Positions 27,777 to 33,693 of a stretch of 33,693 nt of DNA are shown piece by piece; the first letter of the stretch is position 1, and every line of letters starts with the position of its first letter. The translations under genes were made by a program, and so were the position numbers. The DNA is from JAIRTY01 sp050257395 (GTDB lineage Bacteria > Actinomycetota > Actinomycetes > Streptosporangiales > Streptosporangiaceae): assembly GCA_050257395.1 (NCBI GenBank), contig JBLMWU010000020.1, positions 1 through 33,693 of the forward strand, read 5' to 3'. Under the pieces are notes generated by a model, which saw only the letters and a list, made by a program, of their open reading frames with translations, did no database searches and was not told where the DNA came from.

Positions 27777-29602
27777 CTGGCTTCACCGACCTGCTGGGCA
27801 CCAGGCTGCTGCTGTGCGACGGCGCCATGGGCACGATGCTGCACGCGGCGGGCGCCGCGCTGGACCGGGCGCTGCCGGAGGTGAACCTCACCAACCCCCG
27901 GCTGGTGGCCACCATCCACGAGAGCTACCTGTCGGCCGGCGCCGACGTCATCGAGACCAACACGTTCGGCGCCAACCGGCTGTGGCTGGCCGAGCACGGC
28001 TACCCGGACAAGGCCGGGGAGATCAACCGCTCCGCGGTCCGGATCGCCCGGGAGGCGGCCGAGCGCAGCGGCCGCCGGGTGTTCGTGGCGGGCGCGGTGT
28101 CCCCGGCCGTCACGGCGCGGCAGCGGCGCCAGGCCGGCGCCGCCGAGCGGATGGACGTGCTCCGGGAGCAGGTGGAGGCGCTGGCCGAGGCCGGCGTCGA
28201 CCTGCTGATCCTGGAGACCTTCGGCTACCTCGACGAGCTGGCGGAGGCGGTGACGGTGGCCGGCGACACCTGCGGCGTGCCGGTGGTCGCCCAGGCCACC
28301 TTCGCGGACGACGGGCGGACGCTGGGCGGGGAGACCCCCCGGGAGGTCGCCGCCGTGCTCGGCGAGCTGCCGGTGGCGATGATCGGCACCAACTGCACCA
28401 TCGGCCCGCAGCGGATGCTCGCGGTCGTGGAGGACCTGGTCCGCTACAGCCCGGTGCCGGTGAGCGCGCAGCCCAACGCCGGCCAGCCGCGCCGGGTCGC
28501 CCGCCGCCGGTTCGAGTTCACCATCGACAGCGCCTACTTCGCCCGGTACCTGCGCCGCTTCGCGGAAGCTGGCGCGGCGCTGGTGGGCGGCTGCTGCGGC
28601 ACCACCCCGACCCACATCCGGGCGGCCGCCGCCGGGCTGGCGGACCTGCCGGCCGCCGGCGCCCCCGCGGTCGCCCGGCCGCAGCGGCGGCCCGCCGTCC
28701 GCGAGCAGGCCAGCGCCACCACCGGCATCCTGGCCGCCGGGCTGGCCACCCGGAGCTTCGTGGTCGCGGCCGAGCTCACCGCCCCGGACGGCGGCGGGGT
28801 CAGCCAGGCGACCGACGCGGTCGCCGCCCTGCGCGACGAGGGGGTGGGGCTGTTCGCGGTGACCGCCCCGCAGAGCCCGCGCGCCCACCTGGACTCGCTG
28901 GGGCTGGCGCTGCACCTCCAGCAGGACGCCGGGGTGGAGACCATGGTCACGATGTCCACCTGGGACAAGACGATCATGACGCTGCAGGCGGACCTGCTCG
29001 GCGCGCACGCGCTGGGCATCCGCAGCGTCATCTGCGAGACCGGCAGCCCGGTGGTCCTCGGCGACTACCCGGCGGTGGACGGGATCTGGGAGGTCGACTC
29101 GCTCGGGCTCATCTCGCTGCTTGCGGGGCTCAACGCGGGCCGGGACTCCGACGGCCTGCCGCTGACCACCAAGACGTCCTTCGCCATCGGGACCCGGATC
29201 AACCCGGGGGCCGCCGACACCGCCGCCGAGATCGCCCGCGCCCGGGCCGAGATCCGGGCCGGGGCCCAGTTCATCGTCACCCGGCCGGCCTACGAGCTGG
29301 ACGCGCTGCGGCTCATGGCCGGCTCGCTGGCCGACGAGCACGTCCCCATCCTGCTGACCGTCACCCCGCTGCGCAGCTTCGAGGAGGCGGACTACCTGGC
29401 GCACGAGGTGCCGGAGGTGAACATCCCCGGCAGCACCCTGGCGGCGATGGAGCAGGCCGGCCGGCGCTCGGCGCGGGACACCGGCCTTGACCTGGCGGTG
29501 GACCTGCTGCGCGAGGCGCGCTCCCTGGTAGACGGGGTGGTGATCACGATGACGGAGGGTGATCTCGCGGCTGCCCGCACGCTGCTGGCGGCCACGTCCT
29601 GA
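27773..29602 (+). CDS. Homocysteine S-methyltransferase / methylenetetrahydrofolate reductase fusion
   Basis: A 609-residue bifunctional protein like Bacillus YitJ. Residues 1-290 are the zinc-dependent homocysteine methyltransferase barrel: LCDGAMGTML (14-23), ETNTFGANRL (61-70), with the zinc thiolates C208 (GTNCTIGP) and C274/C275 (GGCCGTTP). Residues 325-609 are an MTHFR barrel, with E334 (AELTAPDG) and D398 in the places of the catalytic Glu and folate-binding Asp of MetF. The residue aligned with the folate-binding Gln of MetF (Q183 in E. coli) is R504 (FIVTRPAYE), and the usual T-G-D-P turn reads TGSPV. So the folate site has changed. GTG 27773 overlaps the regulator's stop; GGGGGATGAG serves as ribosome site. 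Confidence 0.88.
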   Translation: MTGFTDLLGTRLLLCDGAMGTMLHAAGAALDRALPEVNLTNPRLVATIHESYLSAGADVIETNTFGANRLWLAEHGYPDKAGEINRSAVRIAREAAERSGRRVFVAGAVSPAVTARQRRQAGAAERMDVLREQVEALAEAGVDLLILETFGYLDELAEAVTVAGDTCGVPVVAQATFADDGRTLGGETPREVAAVLGELPVAMIGTNCTIGPQRMLAVVEDLVRYSPVPVSAQPNAGQPRRVARRRFEFTIDSAYFARYLRRFAEAGAALVGGCCGTTPTHIRAAAAGLADLPAAGAPAVARPQRRPAVREQASATTGILAAGLATRSFVVAAELTAPDGGGVSQATDAVAALRDEGVGLFAVTAPQSPRAHLDSLGLALHLQQDAGVETMVTMSTWDKTIMTLQADLLGAHALGIRSVICETGSPVVLGDYPAVDGIWEVDSLGLISLLAGLNAGRDSDGLPLTTKTSFAIGTRINPGAADTAAEIARARAEIRAGAQFIVTRPAYELDALRLMAGSLADEHVPILLTVTPLRSFEEADYLAHEVPEVNIPGSTLAAMEQAGRRSARDTGLDLAVDLLREARSLVDGVVITMTEGDLAAARTLLAATS

Positions 29603-29720
29603 CCGGGGCCCGCGCGGGTTTGCTGCCGGCGCCGCCGTGCGATGCTGGTCAGAGGGTCCCTTGCCTGGTCAGAGGCCCTGGCCGCGGTTGGCGGTGGCGC
29701 AGCCGGCCGGTTCGTGGCGA

Positions 29721-29785
29721 GGGCACAATGGGCACCGGGCACCACTTGTGGCATTTGCCTGTTGCGGTCTGCCGCGTGGTGCCCG
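29721..29785 (+). promoter_or_regulatory. GGGCAC repeats and 10-bp dyad ahead of the Mo-hydroxylase operon
   Basis: GGGCAC occurs three times in direct order (29721-29726, 29730-29735 and 29737-29742), and its inverse GTGCCC at 29779-29784. CGGGCACCAC (29736-29745) and GTGGTGCCCG (29776-29785) are perfect 10-bp inverses with a 30-base spacer. They sit 83-147 bases ahead of the L-subunit start, the normal place for an activator or repressor. The 265-base gap holds no other clear feature. Confidence 0.55.
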
Positions 29786-29814
29786 ATGCTAGGCGGACTG
29801 CGGGGCGTGCCGGC

Positions 29815-29871
29815 ATGGCCGCTCTGCAGGATTTTGATGTCATGGCAGCGAAGCTAGCGGAGGCCATATGA
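29815..29871 (+). CDS. Possible 18-residue leader peptide ahead of the L subunit
   Basis: ATG 29815 opens MAALQDFDVMAAKLAEAI and the TGA (29869-29871) overlaps the L-subunit ATG as ATGA, the same type of junction seen between the other genes of this operon. The ribosome site is weak and the peptide too short for codon statistics, so this may be chance. Confidence 0.25.
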   Translation: MAALQDFDVMAAKLAEAI

Positions 29872-32174
29872 GCATCCTGGGCACCCGGGTCGTACGGACC
29901 GAGGACCCGCGGTTGCTGACCGCAGGCGGGACCTACGTAGAGGATCTACGGGTGCCCGAACTGGCGGGAGCAGCGCGGGTCACGTTCGTGCGCAGCCCTT
30001 TCGCCCACGCCCGGATCACCAGCATCGACCCCTCGGCCGCCCTGGCGGCGCCGGGCGTGGTCGGCGTGCTGACCGTCCAGGACATCAATGACATACCGCC
30101 GCCGCCACCACCGCCGGAGGGCGGGCCGCCGCCGGGCAGCGAAGCAGCCCCGCTGCCGCTCGGCGGCGTCTGGCAGGAGCCGCTGCTCGCCTTCGACCGG
30201 GTCCGCTTCGTGGGCGAGGCCGTGGCCATGGTGCTCACCGACGACAGCTACCAGGGTGAGGACGCGGCCGAGCTGGTCACCGTGGAGTACGAGCCGCTGC
30301 CCGCCGTGATCGGCTTCGACCAGGCACTGGCCGGCGGCTCGCTGCTGTTCCCGGACGCGGGGAGCAACCTGGTGCTGGACCACTCCGCCGCTGGCCTCTC
30401 GTTCGAGGGCTGCGACGTGGTCGTCGAGCACGACATCGTGAACCAGCGGGTCGCCCCGGTGCCGATGGAAGGCCGCGCCACCGCCGCCGTCTGGGCGGAC
30501 GGCAAGCTGACGGTCTGGGTGAGCACCCAGAACGCGCAGATCAGCCGCTTCATCCTGGCGGGCGCGTTCGGGATGGACCCGGACTCCATCCGGGTGGTCG
30601 CCCCCGACGTGGGCGGCGGTTTCGGGGCCAAGGTCGGGCTGGACCGGGACGCCATCCTGGTCGCCTGGGCCGCCAGGCACACCGGCCGGCCGCTGCGCTG
30701 GGTGGAGACCCGCAGCGAGAACCTGACCGGCATGACCCACGGGCGCGCCCAGCGGCACCACGTCAAGATCGGCGGGACGCGGGACGGGCGGGTGCTCGCC
30801 TACCAGCTCGACGTCATCCAGGACACCGGGGCGTACTCCCGGATGGGCGGCTTCCTGCCCACGCTCACGAACCTGATGGCCGCCGGCCCCTACGACATCC
30901 CGCAGGTGCAGGCGGGCTACCAGGTGGTGGTCACCAACACCACGCCGATCTCCGCCTACCGGGGCGCCGGCCGGCCGGAGGCCACCGCGGCGGTCGAGCG
31001 GGCGATGGACCTCTTCGCCCACGAGATCGGCATGGACCCCGCCGAAGTGCGGCGGAAGAACCTGGTGGCGGCGGACAAGTTCCCGCACCAGACCCCGACC
31101 GGGGCGACCTACGACACCGGCGACTACGTCGGCGGGCTGGACAAGGTGCTGGCCGCGGCCGGATACGCCGACCTGCGGGCCGAGCAGGCGCGCCGCCGGG
31201 AGCGCGGGGACGCCGTCCAGCTCGGCATCGGGGTCTCCAGCTACGTGGAGATCACCGCGGCGGACGCGGACGGCGGCGAGACCGCGCGGCTGGAGGTGCA
31301 CGGCGACGGCACCGCCACGTGCTACACCGGCAGCTCCGCGCACGGCCAGGGCCACCACACGGCGTGGGCGATGATCGTGGAAGCCGACCTGGGCATCCCC
31401 ATGGACAAGGTCACGGTGATCCACGGCGACACCGACGTCATCCCGCTCGGCACCGGCACCTACGCGTCCCGCTCGCTGCAGCTGGGCGGCGTGGCCGTGC
31501 ACCGGGCCGCGCTGGAGGTCATCGACCAGGGCCGGCGGCTGGCGGCCGAGCTAATGGAGGCCAGCGAGGACGACCTGGAGCTGGACACCGAGACCGGACG
31601 CTGGCAGGTGCGGGGCGACCCGGCGGCCGGCCGCAGCTGGGCCGATGTGGCGGGCCGGGCCGGCGCGGAGGGCCTGTCCGCGTTCGTCCACTACACCGAC
31701 GGCGCGCCGACCTTCCCGTTCGGCTCGCATGTCGCCGTGGTCGAGGTGGACACCGAGACCGGCAAGGTCACCCTCAAGCGGCACGTGACCGTCGACGACG
31801 CCGGCACGGTGCTCAACCCGGTGCTGACCGAGGGTCAGCGGCACGGCGGCATCGCCCAGGGCGTCGGCCAGGCGCTGCTGGAAGAGGTGGTGTACGACGC
31901 CGACGGCAACCCGCTCACCGGGACGCTCGCCGACTACGCCGCCATCACCGCGACCGAGCTGCCGAGCTTCGAGCTGGTGAACAGCGAGACGCCGGCCGCC
32001 ATCAACCCGCTGGGCGCGAAGGGGATCGGCGAGGCCGGGACGATCGGCGCCACCCCCGCCCTGCAGAACGCCGTGGTGGACGCGGTCAGCCACCTCGGTG
32101 TCAGGCACATCGACATGCCCACCACGCCGCGGCGCGTCTGGGCCGCGATCAGCGAAGCGAGGAACAGCCAGTGA
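29868..32174 (+). CDS. Molybdenum hydroxylase large subunit, form II CoxL / aldehyde-oxidase class
   Basis: A 768-residue Mo-binding subunit of the xanthine dehydrogenase family. The N-terminal part begins TEDPRLLTAGGTYVEDLRVP; the Mo-cofactor domains contain VAPDVGGGFGAKVGL (244-258), the active-site loop AYRGAGRPEA (363-372) and the catalytic glutamate E722 (GIGEAGTIG). AYRGAGR is the form II signature; form I carbon monoxide dehydrogenases have AYRCSFR, including the Cys that binds copper. So this protein should hydroxylate an aldehyde, purine or N-heterocycle rather than CO. A polyproline stretch around 76-83 (about 30100) is unusual. ATG 29868 follows GCGGAGG. The next gene overlaps by GTGA. 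Confidence 0.92.
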   Translation: MSILGTRVVRTEDPRLLTAGGTYVEDLRVPELAGAARVTFVRSPFAHARITSIDPSAALAAPGVVGVLTVQDINDIPPPPPPPEGGPPPGSEAAPLPLGGVWQEPLLAFDRVRFVGEAVAMVLTDDSYQGEDAAELVTVEYEPLPAVIGFDQALAGGSLLFPDAGSNLVLDHSAAGLSFEGCDVVVEHDIVNQRVAPVPMEGRATAAVWADGKLTVWVSTQNAQISRFILAGAFGMDPDSIRVVAPDVGGGFGAKVGLDRDAILVAWAARHTGRPLRWVETRSENLTGMTHGRAQRHHVKIGGTRDGRVLAYQLDVIQDTGAYSRMGGFLPTLTNLMAAGPYDIPQVQAGYQVVVTNTTPISAYRGAGRPEATAAVERAMDLFAHEIGMDPAEVRRKNLVAADKFPHQTPTGATYDTGDYVGGLDKVLAAAGYADLRAEQARRRERGDAVQLGIGVSSYVEITAADADGGETARLEVHGDGTATCYTGSSAHGQGHHTAWAMIVEADLGIPMDKVTVIHGDTDVIPLGTGTYASRSLQLGGVAVHRAALEVIDQGRRLAAELMEASEDDLELDTETGRWQVRGDPAAGRSWADVAGRAGAEGLSAFVHYTDGAPTFPFGSHVAVVEVDTETGKVTLKRHVTVDDAGTVLNPVLTEGQRHGGIAQGVGQALLEEVVYDADGNPLTGTLADYAAITATELPSFELVNSETPAAINPLGAKGIGEAGTIGATPALQNAVVDAVSHLGVRHIDMPTTPRRVWAAISEARNSQ

Positions 32175-32641
32175 AGGTGACCGTTACCGTCAACGGCAAC
32201 CCGGTCGCAGCCGAGGTGGCGGACCGGACCCTGCTCGTGCACTTCCTGCGCGAGCAGGCCGGCCTGACCGCCACCAACGTGGGCTGCGACACGACCTCCT
32301 GCGGGGCCTGCACCGTCCTGCTGGAAGGCCAGTCGGTGAAGTCCTGCACCGTGCTCGCCGCCCAGGCCGACGGGTCCGAGGTGACGACCGTGGAGGGCCT
32401 GGCCGGCAGCGACGGTGAGATGCACCCGATGCAGAAGGCCTTCCGGGCCGAGCACGGGCTCCAGTGCGGGTTCTGCACGCCGGGCATGGTCATGGCGGCC
32501 GTGTCCCTGCTCAAGGAGAACCCGCACCCGACCGAGGAGCAGGTCCGCTCCGGCCTCGAGGGCAACATCTGCCGGTGCACCGGCTACCACAACATCGTCC
32601 GGGCCGTGCTGGCCGCCGCGAACAGCGAGGAGACCCGGTGA
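32171..32641 (+). CDS. Molybdenum hydroxylase 2Fe-2S subunit (CoxS-like)
   Basis: A 156-residue iron-sulfur subunit. The plant-type ferredoxin domain (1-77) binds one cluster by C39, C44, C47 (GCDTTSCGACTV) and C59; the four-helix domain binds the second by C99, C102 (QCGFCTPG), C134 and C136 (NICRCTGY). All eight cysteines are present. It carries electrons from the Mo site in the L subunit to FAD in the M subunit. GTG 32171 overlaps the L stop, and its own stop overlaps the M start, so the three chains are made together. Confidence 0.95.
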   Translation: MKVTVTVNGNPVAAEVADRTLLVHFLREQAGLTATNVGCDTTSCGACTVLLEGQSVKSCTVLAAQADGSEVTTVEGLAGSDGEMHPMQKAFRAEHGLQCGFCTPGMVMAAVSLLKENPHPTEEQVRSGLEGNICRCTGYHNIVRAVLAAANSEETR

Positions 32642-33456
32642 TCCCCGCAGCCTTCACCTACAAGCGGGCCGCGTCGGCTGACGAGGCCCTGGACCTGGCG
32701 GCCGAGCACGGCGAGGACGCCAAGTTCCTGGCCGGCGGGCATTCGCTGCTCCCGCTCATGAAGCTGCGGCTGGCCGTGCCGGAGGTGCTGATCGACATCT
32801 CCCGGCTGCGGGACCTGTCCTACATCCGGGACGAGGGTGGCCACATCGCGGTCGGCGCCCTCACCCGGCACGGCGAGCTGGAGCACTCCGACCTGCTCGC
32901 CCGGGAGCTGCCGCTGGTCGCGCACGCGGCCGGCCAGATCGGGGACCCGCAGATCCGCCACCGCGGCACGATCGGCGGCTCCCTGGCCCACGCCGACCCG
33001 CAGGCCGACCTGCCCGCGGTGGTGGTGGCCATGGACGCGACCCTGGTGGCCCGGGGGCCGGCCGGTGAGCGGGAGATCGCCGCGGCCGACTTCTTCCAGG
33101 GCCTGTTCGAGACCGCGCTGCAGCCGGGTGAGCTGCTCACCGAGATCCGGTTCCCCAAGCCGGCGGCGGCCGGGTGGTCGTTCCAGAAGTTCACCAAGCG
33201 GGCGATCGACTGGGCGATCGTCGGCGTGGCGGCCCAGGGCGACCAGGTGGCGCTGGTCAGCATGGGGCAGACCCCGATCCGGGCCAGCGCGGTGGAGTCG
33301 GCGCTCGCCTCCGGCGCGTCGCCGGAAGAGGCCGCCGCCCACGCTGCCGAGGGCGCCAGCCCGGCCGACGACATCAACGCGGACAGCGCCTACCGCGAGC
33401 ACCTCGCCCGGGTGCTCGTCAAGCGCGCCCTGGTCGAGTCCCGCTCCCGCAGCTGA
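32638..33456 (+). CDS. Molybdenum hydroxylase FAD subunit (CoxM-like)
   Basis: A 272-residue flavoprotein subunit. The two FAD motifs of the family are visible: AGGHSLLPLMKLR (32-44) and TIGGSLAHADPQAD (111-124). The C-terminal CO-dehydrogenase flavoprotein domain covers about 170-272 (WSFQKFTKRAIDWAIVGVAA). With the L and S subunits it forms the usual (LSM)2 enzyme. The gene order L-S-M differs from form I operons (M-S-L). GTG 32638 overlaps the S stop. Maturation genes (CoxD/E/F or XdhC-like) would be expected downstream but lie outside the window if present. Confidence 0.95.
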   Translation: MIPAAFTYKRAASADEALDLAAEHGEDAKFLAGGHSLLPLMKLRLAVPEVLIDISRLRDLSYIRDEGGHIAVGALTRHGELEHSDLLARELPLVAHAAGQIGDPQIRHRGTIGGSLAHADPQADLPAVVVAMDATLVARGPAGEREIAAADFFQGLFETALQPGELLTEIRFPKPAAAGWSFQKFTKRAIDWAIVGVAAQGDQVALVSMGQTPIRASAVESALASGASPEEAAAHAAEGASPADDINADSAYREHLARVLVKRALVESRSRS

Positions 33457-33693
33457 AGAGGCGGGCCGGGCCCGTGCCGTCCGCTGGCTGGCAGTCGGCC
33501 GTTGCCAGCGGGGGACCGTAGGGCCCGAGACGCCTGAAGGAGAGGGCCCGGCGCCGTCACGCTACGCCAGCGGACCGGACAGACCAGACCCAACCCGGGT
33601 GCCGCTGCTGCACAACCCCCACCACGGCCAGTGCCCGTCTCGCCGCAAGGCCCGCCCCAGGCCGCTCTCGCCCAACAGCGTCGGGGGCGGGCG
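33457..33693. other. End of window: no gene seen
   Basis: After the M subunit, CGGGCC-G-GGCCCG (33462-33474) is a perfect dyad only 5 bases past the stop, but its 1-base centre makes a poor hairpin. The remaining 220 bases have no frame with a ribosome site and coding bias on either strand. GAAGGAG at 33536-33542 looks like a ribosome site, yet no ATG or GTG follows at a suitable distance. Confidence 0.4.

Noticed and set aside
1..33693. tRNA, rRNA, CRISPR arrays or riboswitches
   Set aside because: No cloverleaf, rRNA segment, regularly spaced repeats or conserved riboswitch core was recognised, including ahead of the methyltransferase/MTHFR fusion.

Overview
The window comes from a very GC-rich (roughly 73-75 %) actinobacterium, probably a mycelial actinomycete. 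Supporting signs are G/C at almost every third codon position, many GTG starts, a DUF397 gene beside an XRE/DUF5753 regulator gene (a pair typical of Streptomyces, Streptosporangiales and relatives), F420/LLM-type oxidoreductases, DUF3140 and DUF6186 proteins. No rRNA, tRNA, CRISPR array or complete mobile element was seen. All calls come from reading the sequence; no database search was possible.

Layout. 1-6.6 kb is a mosaic of small units: a membrane protein, a CBS-CBS-BON protein, archease, a haloalkane-dehalogenase-like hydrolase, an SDR, a cupin, a DUF3140 protein, a Nudix-like protein and a flavodoxin. 6.7-13.1 kb holds an MMPL exporter, a DUF1348 (NTF2-like) gene divergent from a TetR gene with two matching palindromic operators between them, a DedA protein, an LLM oxidoreductase fused to a hemerythrin domain, and a small, probably frameshifted gene. 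13.1-15.5 kb is a tight padR / DUF1048 / ABC ATPase / ABC permease operon with an AT-rich dyad in front of padR.

15.6-20.5 kb (minus strand) is the most notable block: a secreted CAP-domain protein, then MurL (PP-loop epimerase for UDP-MurNAc-L-Ala-L-Glu), a MurD2-type ligase gene overlapping it, and a D-2-hydroxyglutarate-dehydrogenase-like flavoprotein. MurL plus MurD2 is the alternative way to put D-glutamate into peptidoglycan: L-Glu is ligated first and then epimerised, so glutamate racemase is not needed.

20.8-26.3 kb has an L-lactate permease, a gene-poor stretch with a C13 tract, the DUF397/XRE pair, several small genes and two coupled membrane-protein genes. 26.4-33.5 kb (plus strand) has a PucR/CdaR-type regulator translationally coupled (GTGA) to a homocysteine S-methyltransferase/MTHFR fusion with altered folate-site residues, then a cluster of GGGCAC repeats with a 10-bp dyad, then a molybdenum hydroxylase of the form II CoxL class in the order L-S-M, again coupled by GTGA overlaps. 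The substrate of that hydroxylase cannot be read from the sequence. The window ends just after the M subunit.
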